DNA of 64,000 nucleotides from Protonemura montana (taxonomy: Eukaryota; Arthropoda; Insecta; Plecoptera; Nemouridae): the NCBI GenBank assembly GCA_947568835.1, contig OX387603.1, positions 29,660,651 to 29,724,650 of the forward strand, in the 5' to 3' direction. Position numbers and translations under genes: made by a program. The notes beneath the pieces are model-generated. The model searched no databases. It was not told the origin of the DNA and was given only the letters and a program-made list of their open reading frames with translations. This document shows, one piece after another, positions 23,459 to 36,000 of the stretch (positions within the stretch are counted from its first letter, which is position 1; every line of letters starts with the position of its first letter).

Positions 23459-25836
23459 AGCCAATCGCTCCGGACCCTATGCCTCCCTAGTAACACGCTC
23501 CAGACCTTCTGCTTTGCTAGCGAGTCGCTCCAGAAACTCTGCTTCGCTACCCGGACGCTCTAGACACTCTTCCATGCTAGCCAGACGCTCCAGACACTCT
23601 GCCTTGCTAGCCAGTCGCTCCAGACACTCTGCCAAGCTACCAAGACGCTCCAGACAGGCTGCCTCGCAAGCCGGGCACTTCAGACTCTCTGCCTTGCTAG
23701 CCAGACACCCTAGACACTCTGCCTTGCTTCCCGGACGCTCCAGACACTCTGGCTCGCAAGCCGGGCACTCCAGACACTCTGCCTCTCATGCCGGGCGCTC
23801 CAGACACTCTGCTTAGCAAGCAAGACGCTCCAGGCACTCTGCCATGCTAGCCAGTCGCTCCAGACACTCTGCCTCGCTAGCCAGAAGCCATAGACACTCT
23901 GCCCCACTACCCAGACGCTCCAGACACTCTGCCTCGCTAGCCAGACGCTCCAAACACTCTGCCTCGCAAGCCGGGTGCTCCAGACACTCTGCCTTGCTAG
24001 CTAGTCGCTCCGGACACTCCGCCTCGCTACTAGGTCGCTTCAGACACTCTGCCTGGCAAGCCGGGCACTCCCAACACTCTGCCTCGCTAGCTTGATGCCC
24101 CAGACACTTTGCCTTGCTACCTAGACGCTCCAGGCACTCTGCCATGCTGGCCAGTCGCTCCAGACACTCTGCCTCGCTAGCCAGACAATCCAGCCACTGC
24201 CTCGCTAGCCAGAAACTCCAGACACTCTGCCACGCTAGCCAGTCGCTCCAGACACTCTGCCTAGCTACCAAGACGCTCCAGACACTCTGCCTTGCTTCCC
24301 GGACGTTCCAGACACTCTGGCTCGCAAGCCGGGCACTCCAGACACTCTGCCTCGCAGGCCGGGCGCTCCAGACACTCTGCCTCGCGTGCCAGACGCTCCA
24401 GACACTCTGCCTTAGTAGCCAGACCCTCCAGATACTCTTTCTCGCTAGCCAGACGCTCCAGAAACTTTGCCTCGCTAGCCAGACGCCTCAGACACTCGGC
24501 CTTGCTACCCAGTCGCTCCTGACACTCTGCCTCGCTAGCCAGGCACTCCAAACACTCTTCCTTGCTAGCTAGTCGCTCCGGACACTGTGCCACGGTAGTA
24601 ACACGCTCCAGACCTTCTGCTTTGCTAGCTATGCGTTCCAGTCAATCTTCCTTGCTGCCCAGACGCTCCATTCACTCTGCCTCGCTAGTTAGACGCTCCA
24701 AACACTCTGCCTCGCAAGCCGGGTGCTCCAGACACTCTGCCTTGCTAGCCAGACGCTCCAGACACTCTGCCCCGCTACCCAGACGCTCCAGACACTCTGC
24801 CTCGCAAGCCGGGCGCTCCAGACACTCTGCCTCGCGTGCCAGACGCTCCAGACACTCTGCCTTAGTAGCCAGACCCTCCAGATACTCGTTCTCGCAAGCC
24901 AGACGCTCCAGAAACTCTGCCTCGCTAGCCAGGCACTCTAAACACTCTTCCTTGCTAGCCAGTCGCTCCGGACACTGTGCCTCCGTAGTAACACGCTCCA
25001 GACCTTCTGCTTTGCTAGCTTTGCGTTCCAGTCACTCTTCCTTGCTGGCCAGACGCTCCATTCACTCTGCCTCGCTAGCCAGACGCTCCAGACACCCTGC
25101 CTAGCTACCATGACGCTCCAGAAACTCTGCCTTGCTACCCAGACGCTCCAGGCACTCTGCCATGCTGGCCAGTCGCTCCAGACACTCTGCCTCGCTAGCC
25201 AGTTGCTCCAGACGCTCTGCATAGCTACCAAGACCCTTCAGACACGCTGCCTCTTAAGCCGGGCACTTCAGACTCTCTTCCTTGCTAGCCAGACACCCTA
25301 GACACTCTGCCTTGCTTCCCGGACGCTCCAGACACTCTGGCTCGCAAGCCGGGCACTCCAGACACTCTGCCTCTCATGCCAGGTGCTCCAGACACTCTGC
25401 TTAGCAAGCAAGACGCTCCAGGCACTCTGCCATGCTAGCCAGTCGCTCCAGACACTCTGCCTCGCTAGCCAGAAGCCATAGACACTCTGCCCCACTACCC
25501 AGACGCTCCAGACACTCTGCCTCGCTAGCCAGACGCTCCAAACACTCTGCCTCGCAAGCCGGGTGCTCCAGACACTCTGCCTTGCTAGCCAGACGCTCCA
25601 GACACTCTGCCCCGCTACCCAGACGCTCCAGACACTCTGCCTCGCAAGCCGGGTGCTCCAGACACTCTGCCTCGCGTGCCAGACGCTCCAGACACTCTGC
25701 CTTAGTAGCCAGACCCTCCAGATACTCTTTCTCGCTAGCCAGACGCTCCAGAAACTTTGCCTCGCTAGCCAGACGCCTCAGACACTTTGCCTTGCTACCC
25801 AGTCGCTCATGACACTCTGCCACGCAAGCTGGGCTT
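23459..25836. repeat. Connector between HOR-B and the 3,118-bp domain
   Basis: Mosaic of 30-bp units. 23,992-24,560 is an M1-type module with the same recombinant junction as HOR-A copies 2 and 3. 24,560-25,250 resembles 26,480-27,110. 25,260-25,850 resembles 22,500-23,090 at an offset of about 2,758, with private changes gctcatgac and gccacgcaag near 25,808. Nothing but repeat units is present. Confidence 0.8.
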
Positions 25837-28800
25837 TCCAGACACTCTGCCACGCTAGCCAGTCGCTCCAGACACTCTGCCTAGCTACCAAGACGCTCCA
25901 GACACTCTGCCTTGCTTCCCGGACGTTCCAGACACTCTGGCTCGCAAGCCGGGCACTCCAGACACTCTGCCTCGCAGGCCGGGCGCTCCAGACACTCTGC
26001 CTCGCGTGCCAGACGCTCCAGACACTCTGCCTTAGTAGCCAGACCCTCCAGATACTCTCTCTCGCTAGCCAGACGCTCCAGAAACTTTGCCTCGCTAGCC
26101 AGACGCCTCAGACACTCGGCCTTGCTACCCAGTCGCTCCTGACACTCTGCCTCGCTAGCCAGGCACTCCAAACACTCTTCCTTGCTAGCTAGTCGCTCCG
26201 GACACTGTGCCTCCGTAGTAACACGCTCCAGACCTTCTGCTTTGCTAGCTATGCGTTCCAGTCACTCTTCCTTGCTGGCCAGACGCTCCATTTACTCTGC
26301 CTCGCTAGCCAGACGCTCCAGACACTCTGCCTTGCTTCCCAGATGCTCCAGACACTCTGCCTCGCAAGCCAGACGCTCCAGACACTCTGCCTTAGTAGCC
26401 AGACGCTCCAGACACTCTGCTTCGCTAGCCAGTCGCTCCGGACACTCTGCCTCCGTAGTAACACGCTCCAGGCCTTCTGCTTTGCTAGCTATGCGTTCCA
26501 GTCAATCTTCCTTGCTGCCCAGACGCTCCATTCACTCTGCCTCGCTAGTTAGACGCTCCAAACACTCTGCCTCGCAAGCCGGGTGCTCCAGACACTCTGC
26601 CTTGCTAGCCAGACGCTCCAGACACTCTGCCCCGCTACCCAGACGCTCCAGACACTCTGCCTCGCAAGCCGGGCGCTCCAGACACTCTGCCTCGCGTGCC
26701 AGACGCTCCAGACACTCTGCCTTAGTAGCCAGACCCTCCAGATACTCGTTCTCGCAAGCCAGACGCTCCAGAAACTCTGCCTCGCTAGCCAGGCACTCTA
26801 AACACTCTTCCTTGCTAGCCAGTCGCTCCGGACACTGTGCCTCCGTAGTAACACGCTCCAGACCTTCTGCTTTGCTAGCTTTGCGTTCCAGTCACTCTTT
26901 CTTGCTGGCCAGACGCTCCATTCACTCTGCCTCGCTAGCCAGACGCTCCAGACACCCTGCCTAGCTACCATGACGCTCCAGAAACTCTGCCTTGCTACCC
27001 AGACGCTTCAGGCACTCTGCCATGCTGGCCAGTCGCTCCAGACACTCTGCCTCGCTAGCCAGTTGCTCCAGACGCTCTGCATAGCTACCAAGACCCTTCA
27101 GACACGCTGCCTCTTAAGCCAGGTACTCCAGACTCTCTGCCTCGCTAGCAAGACGCCCCAGACACTCTGCCTTGCTTCCCAGATGCTCCAGACACTCTTC
27201 CTCGCAAGCCAGACGCTCCAGACACTCTGCCTTAGTAGCCAGACGCTCCAGACCTTCTGCTTTGCTAGATATGCGTTCCAGTCAATCTTCCTTGCTGGCC
27301 AGACGCTCCATTCACTCTGCCTCGCTAGCCAGACGCTCCAGACACTCTGCCTTGCGAACCGGGTGCTCCAGACACTCTGCCTTGCTAGCCAGACGCTCTA
27401 GACACTCTGCCCCGCTACCCAGACGCTCCAGACACTCTGCCTTGCTAGCCAGACGCTCCAGACACTCAGCCCCGCTACCCAGAAGCTCCAGACACTCTGC
27501 CTTGCGAACCGGGCGCTCCAGACACTCTGCCTTGCTAGCCAGACGCTCCAGACACTCTGCCCCGCTACCCAGACGCTCCAGACACTCTGCCCCGCTACCC
27601 AGACGCTCCAGACACTCTGCCTCGCAAGCCGGGTGCTCCAGACACTCTGCCTCGCGTGCCAGACGCTCCAGACACTCTGCCTTAGTAGCCAGACCCTCCA
27701 GATACTCTTTCTCGCTAGCCAGACGCTCCAGAAACTTTGCCTCGCTAGCCAGACGCCTCAGACACTTTGCCTTGCTACCCAGTCGCTCCTGACACTCTGC
27801 CTCGCAAGCTGGGCTTTCCAGACACTCTGCCTCGCTAGCCAGGCACTCCAAACACTCTTCCTTGCTAGCCAGTCGCTCCGGACACTGTGCCTCTGTAGTA
27901 ACACATTCCAGACCTTCTGCTTTGCTAGCTATGCGTTCCAGTCACTCTTCCTTGCTGGCCAGACGCTCCATTCACTCTGCCTCGCTAGCCAGACGCTCCA
28001 GACACCCTGCCTAGCTACCAAGACGCTCCAGAAACTCTGCCTTGCTACCCAGACGCTCCAGGCACTCTGCCATGCTGGCCAGTCGCTCCAGACACTCTGC
28101 CTTGCTACCCAGTCGCTCCTGACACTCTGCCTCGTAAGCTGGGCTTTCCAGACACTCTGCCTAGCTAGCCAGGCACTCCAAACACTCTTCCTTGCTAGCC
28201 AATCGCTCCGGACCCTATGCCTCCCTAGTAACACGCTCCGGACCTTCTGCTTTGCTAGCGAGTCGCTCCAGAAACTCTGCTTCGCTACCCGGACGCTCTA
28301 GACACTCTTCCATGCTAGCCAGACGCTCCAGACACACTGCCTTGCTAGCCAGTCGCTCCAGACACTCTGCCAAGCTACCAAGACGCTCCAGACAGGCTGC
28401 CTCGCAAACCGGGCACTTCAGACTCTCTGCCTTGCTAGCCAGACACCCTAGACACTCTGCCTTGCTTCCCGGACGCTCCAGACACTCTGGCTCGCAAGCC
28501 GGGCACTCCAGACACTCTGCCTCTCATGCCGGGCGCTCCAGACACTCTGCTTAGCAAGCAAGACGCTCCAGGCACTCTGCCATGCTAGCCAGTCGCTCCA
28601 GACACTCTGCCTCGCTAGCCAGAAGCCATAGACACTCTGCCCCACTACCCAGACGCTCCAGACACTCTGCCTCGCTAGCCAGACGCTCCAAACACTCTGC
28701 CTCGCAAGCCGGGTGCTCCAGACACTCTGCCTTGCTAGCTAGTCGCTCCGGACACTCCGTCTCGCTACTAGGTCGCTTCAGACACTCTGCCTGGCAAGCC

Positions 28801-28954
28801 GGGCACTCCCAACACTCTGCCTCGCTAGCTTGACGCCCCAGACACTTTGCCTTGCTACCCAGACGCTCCAGGCACTCTGCCATGCTGGCCAGTCGCTCCA
28901 GACACTCTGCCTCGCTAGCCAGACAATCCAGCCACTGCCTCGCTAGCCAGAAAC
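25837..28954. repeat. HOR-C copy 1 (3,118 bp)
   Basis: Aligns with 28,955 onward at an offset of 3,118 = 104x30-2, where the -2 is the M1 deletion at 28,932. It starts in a shared tccagacactctgccacg. Near 27,245 it lacks two units (60 bases) present in copy 2 near 30,365, so the offset becomes 3,178 downstream. 27,400-27,600 has extra ccccgctaccc units, and 27,633-28,730 resembles HOR-A. Confidence 0.85.
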
Positions 28955-30947
28955 TCCAGACACTCTGCCACGCTAGCCAGTCGCTCCAGACACTCTGCCT
29001 AGCTACCAAGACGCTCCAGACACTCTGCCTTGCTTCCCGGACGTTCCAGACACTCTGGCTCGCAAGCCGGGCACTCCAGACACTCTGCCTCGCAGGCCGG
29101 GCGCTCCAGACACTCTGCCTCGCGTGCCAGACGCTCCAGACACTCTGCCTTAGTAGCCAGACCCTCCAGATACTCTCTCTCGCTAGCCAGACGCTCCAGA
29201 AACTTTGCCTCGCTAGCCAGACGCCTCAGACACTCGGCCTTGCTACCCAGTCGCTCCTGACACTCTGCCTCGCTAGCCAGGCACTCCAAACACTCTTCCT
29301 TGCTAGCTAGTCGCTCCGGACACTGTGCCTCCGTAGTAACACGCTCCAGACCTTCTGCTTTGCTAGCTATGCGTTCCAGTCACTCTTCCTTGCTGGCCAG
29401 ACGCTCCATTTACTCTGCCTCGCTAGCCAGACGCTCCAGACACTCTGCCTTGCTTCCCAGATGCTCCAGACACTCTGCCTCGCAAGCCAGACGCTCCAGA
29501 CACTCTGCCTTAGTAGCCAGACGCTCCAGACACTCTGCTTCGCTAGCCAGTCGCTCCGGACACTCTGCCTCCGTAGTAACACGCTCCAGGCCTTCTGCTT
29601 TGCTAGCTATGCGTTCCAGTCAATCTTCCTTGCTGCCCAGACGCTCCATTCACTCTGCCTCGCTAGTTAGACGCTCCAAACACTCTGCCTCGCAAGCCGG
29701 GTGCTCCAGACACTCTGCCTTGCTAGCCAGACGCTCCAGACACTCTGCCCCGCTACCCAGACGCTCCAGACACTCTGCCTCGCAAGCCGGGCGCTTCAGA
29801 CACTCTGCCTCGCGTGCCAGACGCTCCAGACACTCTGCCTTAGTAGCCAGACCCTCCAGATACTCGTTCTCGCAAGCCAGACGCTCCAGAAACTCTGCCT
29901 CGCTAGCCAGGCACTCTAAACACTCTTCCTTGCTAGCCAGTCGCTCCGGACACTGTGCCTCCGTAGTAACACGCTCCAGACCTTCTGCTTTGCTAGCTTT
30001 GCGTTCCAGTCACTCTTCCTTGCTGGCCAGACGCTCCATTCACTCTGCCTCGCTAGCCAGACGCTCCAGACACCCTGCCTAGCTACCATGACGCTCCAGA
30101 AACTCTGCCTTGCTACCCAGACGCTCCAGGCACTCTGCCATGCTGGCCAGTCGCTCCAGACACTCTGCCTCGCTAGCCAGTTGCTCCAGACGCTCTGCAT
30201 AGCTACCAAGACCCTTCAGACACGCTGCCTCTTAAGCCAGGTACTCCAGACTCTCTGCCTCGCTAGCAAGACGCCCCAGACACTCTGCCTTGCTTCCCAG
30301 ATGCTCCAGACACTCTGCCTCGCAAGCCAGACGCTCCAGACACTCTGCCTTAGTAGCCAGACGCTCCAGACACTCTGCTTCGCTAGCCAGTCGCTCCGGA
30401 CACTCTGCCTCCGTAGAAACACGCTCCAGACCTTCTGCTTTGCTAGATATGCGTTCCAGTCAATCTTCCTTGCTGGCCAGACGCTCCATTCACTCTGCCT
30501 CGCTAGCCAGACGCTCCAAACACTCTGCCTCGCAAGCCGGGTGCTCCAGACACTCTGCCTTGCTAGCCAGACGCTCCAGACACTCTGCCCCGCTACCCAG
30601 AAGCTCCAGACACTCTGCCTTGCGAACCGGGCGCTCCAGACACTCTGCCTTGCTAGCCAGACACTCCAGACACTCTGCCCCGCTACCCAGACGCTCCAGA
30701 CACTCAGCCTCGCAAGCCGGGCGCTCCAGACACTCTGCCTCGCTAGCCAGACGCTCCAGACACTCTTTCTCGCTAGCCAGACGCTCCAGACACTCTGCTT
30801 CGCTAGCCAGACGCTCCAGAAACTCTGTCTCGCTAGCCAGACGCCTCAGACACTCTGCCTTGCTACCCAGTCGCTCTTGACACTCTGCCTCGCAAGCTGG
30901 GCTTTCCAGACACTCTGCCTCGCTAGCAAGGCACTCCAAACACTTTT
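28730..30947. repeat. 2,218-bp duplication, copy 1
   Basis: Matches 30,948 onward at an offset of 2,218 = 74x30-2. M1 markers sit at 28,932 and 31,150, and the shared start is ccttgctagctag. Upstream, 28,730 has the recombinant gggtgctcc junction while 30,948 has the older cacttttccttgct context. Confidence 0.83.
28955..30540. repeat. HOR-C copy 2 (partial, about 1.6 kb)
   Basis: Continues from HOR-C copy 1 at an offset of 3,118. Shared variants include gatactctctctcg (26,053; 29,171), caggccttctgc (26,470; 29,588) and ctaccatgacgctcc (26,966; 30,084). After about 30,540 unit order departs from 27,360 onward. The segment overlaps the 2,218-bp duplication because the two events are superimposed. 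Confidence 0.82.
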
Positions 30948-32098
30948 CCTTGCTAGCTAGTCGCTCCGGACACTCCGCCTCGCTACTAGGTCGCTTCAGA
31001 CACTCTGCCTGGCAAGCCGGGCACTCCCAACACTCTGCCTCGCTAGCTTGACGCCCCAGACACTTTGCCTTGCTACCCAGACGCTCCAGGCACTCTGCCA
31101 TGCTGGCCAGTCACTCCAGACACTCTGCCTCGCTAGCCAGACAATCCAGCCACTGCCTCGCTAGCCAGAAACTCCAGACACTCTGCCACGCTAGCCAGTC
31201 GCTCCAGACACTCTGCCTAGCTACCAAGACGCTCCAGACACTCTGCCTTGCTTCCCGGACGTTCCAGACACTCTGGCTCGCAAGCCGGGCACTCCAGACA
31301 CTCTGCCTCGCAGGCCGGGCGCACCAGACACTCTGCCTCGCGTGCCAGACGCTCCAGACACTCTGCCTTAGTAGCCAGACCCTCCAGATACTCTTTCTCG
31401 CTAGCCAGACGCTCCAGAAACTTTGCCTCGCTAGCCAGACGCCTCAGACACTCGGCCTTGCTACCCAGTCGCTCCTGACACTCTGCCTCGCTAGCCAGGC
31501 ACTCCAAACACTCTTCCTTGCTAGCTAGTCGCTCCGGACACTGTGCCTCCGTAGTAACACGCTCCAGACCTTTTGCTTTGCTAGCTATGCGTTCCAGTCA
31601 CTCTTCCTTGCTGGCCAGACGCTCCATTTACTCTGCCTCGCTAGCTAGACGCTCCAGACACTCTGCCTTGCTTCCCAGATGCTCCAGACACTCTGCCTCG
31701 CAAGCCAGACGCTCCAGACACTCTGCCTTAGTAGCCAGACGCTCCAGACACTCTGCTTCGCTAGCCAGTCGCTCCGGACACTCTGCCTCCGTAGTAACAC
31801 GCTCCAGACCTTCTGCTTTGCTAGCTATGCGTTCCAGTCAATCTTCCTTGCTGCCCAGACGCTCCATTCACTCTGCCTCGCTAGTTAGACGCTCCAAACA
31901 CTCTGCCTCGCAAGCCGGGTGCTCCAGACACTCTGCCTTGCTAGCCAGACGCTCCAGACACTCTGCCCCGCTACCCAGACGCTCCAGACACTCTGCCTCG
32001 CAAGCCGGGCGCTCCAGACACTCTGCCTTGCGTGCCAGACGCTCCAGACACTCTGCCTTAGTAGCCAGACCCTCCAGATACTCGTTCTCGCAAGCCAG
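30948..32098. repeat. 2,218-bp duplication, copy 2 (partial)
   Basis: Follows copy 1 until about 32,098-32,112, where gaaactttgcc replaces gaaactctgcc and the 690-bp duplication begins. Private changes include gtcactcc near 31,111 and gcgcaccag near 31,321. Confidence 0.83.
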
Positions 32099-32396
32099 AC
32101 GCTCCAGAAACTTTGCCTCGCTAGCCAGACGCCTCAGACACTCGGCCTTGCTACCCAGTCGCTCCTGACACTCTGCCTCGCTAGCCAGGCACTCCAAACA
32201 CTCTTCCTTGCTAGCTAGTCGCTCCGGACACTGTGCCTCCGTAGTAACACGCTCCAGACCTTCTGCTTTGCTAGCTATGCGTTCCAGTCACTCTTCCTTG
32301 CTGGCCAGACGCTCCATTTACTCTGCCTCGCTAGCCAGACGCTCCAGACACTCTGCCTTGCTTCCCAGATGCTCCAGACACTCTGCCTCGCAAGCC
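31409..32396. repeat. 690-bp (23-unit) tandem duplication, second copy truncated
   Basis: 31,409-31,706 repeats at 32,099-32,396 (offset 690), including the cactcggccttgc and gtagtaacac units. At 32,397 the second copy jumps ahead by 210 bases (7 units): the following sequence matches 31,917 onward at an offset of 480. The junction reads gcaagccgggtgctcc after the agatgctccagac unit. Confidence 0.82.
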
Positions 32397-35300
32397 GGGT
32401 GCTCCAGACACTCTGCCTTGCTAGCCAGACGCTCCAGACACTCTGCCCCGCTACCCAGACGCTCCAGACACTCTGCCTCGCAAGCCGGGCGCTCCAGACA
32501 CTCTGCCTTGCGTGCCAGACGCTCCAGACACTCTGCCTTAGTAGCCAGACCCTCCAGATACTCGTTCTCGCAAGCCAGACGCTCCAGAAACTCTGCCTCG
32601 CTAGCCAGGCACTCTAAACACTCTTCCTTGCTAGCCAGTCGCTCCGGACACTGTGCCTCCGTAGTAACACGCTCCAGACCTTCTGCTTTGCTAGCTTTGC
32701 GTTCCAGTCACTCATCCTTGCTGGCCAGACGCTCCATTCACTCTGCCTCGCTAGCCAGACGCTCCAGACACCCTGCCTAGCTACCATGACGCTCCAGAAA
32801 CTCTGCCTTGCTACCCAGACGCTCCAGGCACTCTGCCATGCTGGCCAGTCGCTCCAGACACTCTGCCTCGCTAGCCAGACGCCCCAGACACTCTGCCTTG
32901 CTTCCCAGATGCTGCAGACACTCTGCCTCGCAAGCCAGACGCTCCAGACACTCTGCCTTAGTAGCCAGACGCTCCAGACACTCTGCTTCGCTAGCCAGAC
33001 GCCCCAGACACTCTGCCTTGCTTCCCAGATGCTCCAGACACTCTGCCTCGCAAGCCAGACGCTCCAGACACTCTGCCTTAGTAGCCAGACGCTCCAGACA
33101 CTCTGCCTTAGTAGCCAGACGCTCCAGACACTCTGCCTCGCTAGCCAGACGCCCCAGACACTCTGCCTTGCTTCCCAGATGCTCCAGACACTCTGCCTCG
33201 CAAGCCAGACGCTCCAGACACTCTGCCTCGCTAGCCAGACGCTCCAGACACTCTGCCTTAGTAGCCAGATGCTCCAGACACTCTTTCTCGCTAGCCAGAC
33301 GCTCCAGACACTCTGCTTCGCTAGCCAGACGCTCCAGATATTTTGCCTCGCTAGCCAGACCCCTCAGACACTCTGCCTTGCTACCCAGTCGCTCCGGACA
33401 CTCTGCCTTGCTTCTCAGATACTCTAGACACTCTGCCTCGCAAGCCAGACGCTTCAGACTCTCTGCATTAGCTGCCAGACGCTCCAGACACTTTGCACTC
33501 CAGGCACTCTGCCATGCTGGCTAGTCGCTCCAGACACTCTGCCTCGCTAGCCAGACGCCCTAGACACTCTGCCCCGCTACCCAGACGCTCCAGACACTCT
33601 GCCTAGCAAGCTGGGCACTCCAAACACTCTGCCTCGCTAGCTAGACGCCCCAGACACTTTGCCTTACTACCCAGACGCTCCAGACAATCTGACTCGCAAG
33701 CCAGACTCTCCAGTCAATCTGCCATGCTGGCCAATCGCTCCAGACACCCTGCCTCGCCAGCCAGACGCCATAGACACTCTGTTCCGTTACTCAGACGCTC
33801 CAGATGCTCTGCCTTAGTAGCCAGACGCTCCAGACACTCTTCCTCGCTAGCTAGACACCTCAGACACTCTGCCTTGCTACCCAGTCGCTCCTGACACTCT
33901 GCCTCGTAAGCTGGGCTTTCCAGACACTCTGCCTAGCTAGCCAGGCACTCCAAACACTCTTCCTTGCTAGCCAATCGCTCCGGACCCTATGCCTCCCTAG
34001 TAACACGCTCCAGACCTTCTGCTTTGCTAGCGAGTCGCTCCAGAAACTCTGCTTCGCTACCCGGACGCTCTTGACACTCTTCCATGCTAGCCAGACGCTC
34101 CAGACACTCTGCCTTGCTAGCCAGTCGCTCCAGACACTCTGCCAAGCTACCAAGACGCTCCAGACAGGCTGCCTCGCAAGCCGGGCACTTCAGACTCTCT
34201 GCCTTGCTAGCCAGACACCCTAGACACTCTGCCTTGCTTCCCGGACGCTCCAGACACTCTGGCTCGCAAGCCGGGCACTCCAGACACTCTGCCTCTCATG
34301 CCGGGCGCTCCAGACACTCTGCTTAGCAAGCAAGACGCTCCAGGCACTCTGCCATGCTAGCCAGTCGCTCCAGACACTCTGCCTCGCTAGCCAGAAGCCA
34401 TAGACACTCTGCCCCACTACCCAGACGCTCCAGACACTCTGCCTCGCTAGCCAGACGCTCCAAACACTCTGCCTCGCAAGCCGGGTGCTCCAGACACTCT
34501 GCCTTGCTAGCCAGACGCTACAGACACTCTGCCCCGCTACCCAGACGCTCCAGACACTCTGCCTCGCAAGCCGGGCGCTCCAGACACTCTGCCTCGCGTG
34601 CCAGACGCTCCAGACACTCTGCCTTAGTAGCCAGACCCTCCAGATACTCTTTCTCGCTAGCCAGACGCTCCAGAAACTTTGCCTCGCTAGCAAGACGCCT
34701 CAGACACTTTGCCTTGCTACCCAGTCGCTCCTGACACTCTGCCTAGCAAGCTGGGCTTTCCAGACACTCTGCCTCGCTAGCCAGGCACTCCAAACACTCT
34801 TCCTTGCTAGCCAGTCGCTCCGGACACTGTGCCTCCGTAGTAACACGCTCCAGACCTTCTGCTTTGCTAGCTATGCGTTCCAGTCACTTTTCTTTGCTGG
34901 CCAGACGCTCCATTCACTCTGCCTCGCTAGCCAGACGCTCCAGACACCCTGCCTAACTACCAAGACGCTCCAGAAACTCTGCTTCGCTACCCGGACGCTC
35001 TAGACACTCTTTACTGCTAGCCAGACGCTCCAGACACTCTGCCTTGCTAGCCAGTCGCTCCAGACACTCTGCCAAGCTACCAAGACGCTCCAGACAGGCT
35101 GCCTCTTAAGCCAGGCACTCCAGACTCTCTGCCTCGCTAGCCTGACGCCCCAGACACTCTGCCTTGCTTCCCAGATGCTCCAGACACTCTGCCTCGCAAG
35201 CTGGGCTTTCCAGACACTCTGCCTAGCTAGCCAGGCACTCCAAACACTCTTCCTTGCTAGCCAATCGCTCCGGACCCTATGCCTCCCTAGTAACACGCTC

Positions 35301-36000
35301 CAGACCTTCTGCTTTGCTAGCGAGTCGCTCCAGACACTCTGCTTTGCTTGCCAGACGCTCCAGAAACTCTGCTTCGCTACCCGGACGCTCTAGACACTCT
35401 TCCATGCTAGCCAGACGCTCCAGACACTCTGCCTTGCTAGCCAGTCGCTCCAGACACTCTGCCAAGCTACCAAGACGCTCCAGACAGGCTGCCTCGCAAG
35501 CCGGGCACTTCAGACTCTCTGCCTTGCTAGCCAGACACCCTAGACACTCTGCCTTGCTTCTCGGACGCTCCAGACACTCTGGCTCGCAAGCCGGGCACTC
35601 CAGACACTCTGCCTCTCATGCCGGGCGCTCCAGACACTCTGCTTAGCAAGCAAGACGCTCCAGGCACTCTGCCATGCTAGCCAGTCGCTCCAGACACTCT
35701 GCCTCGCTAGCCAGAAGCCATAGACACTCTGCCCCACTACCCAGACGCTCCAGACACTCTGCCTCGCTAGCCAGACGCTCCAAACACTCTGCCTCGCAAG
35801 CTGGGTGCTTTAGACACTCTGCCTTGCTAGCCAGACGCTCCAGACACTCTGCCACGCTACCCAGACGCTCCAGACACTCTGCCTCGCAAGCCGGGCGCTC
35901 CAGACACTCTGCCTCGCGTGCCAGACGCTCCAGACACTCTGCCTAAGTAGCCAGACCCTCCAGATACTCTTTCTCGCTAGCCAGACGCTCCAGAAACTTT
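32397..36000. repeat. Connector: diverged HOR-B-type copy and early 1,320-bp-type units
   Basis: 32,863 to about 34,870 follows the order of 15,301-17,350 (offsets 17,562, 17,592 and 17,532), including the 120-bp sub-repeat and M2 at 33,492, so it is a fourth, older HOR-B relative. From about 34,000 the order gctagccag/gccaagctac/gacaggctgcc recurs at 35,404 (offset 1,320) and again at 36,064 (offset 660), foreshadowing the 1,320-bp HOR. A private cttactgctag unit lies near 35,011. Confidence 0.78.
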
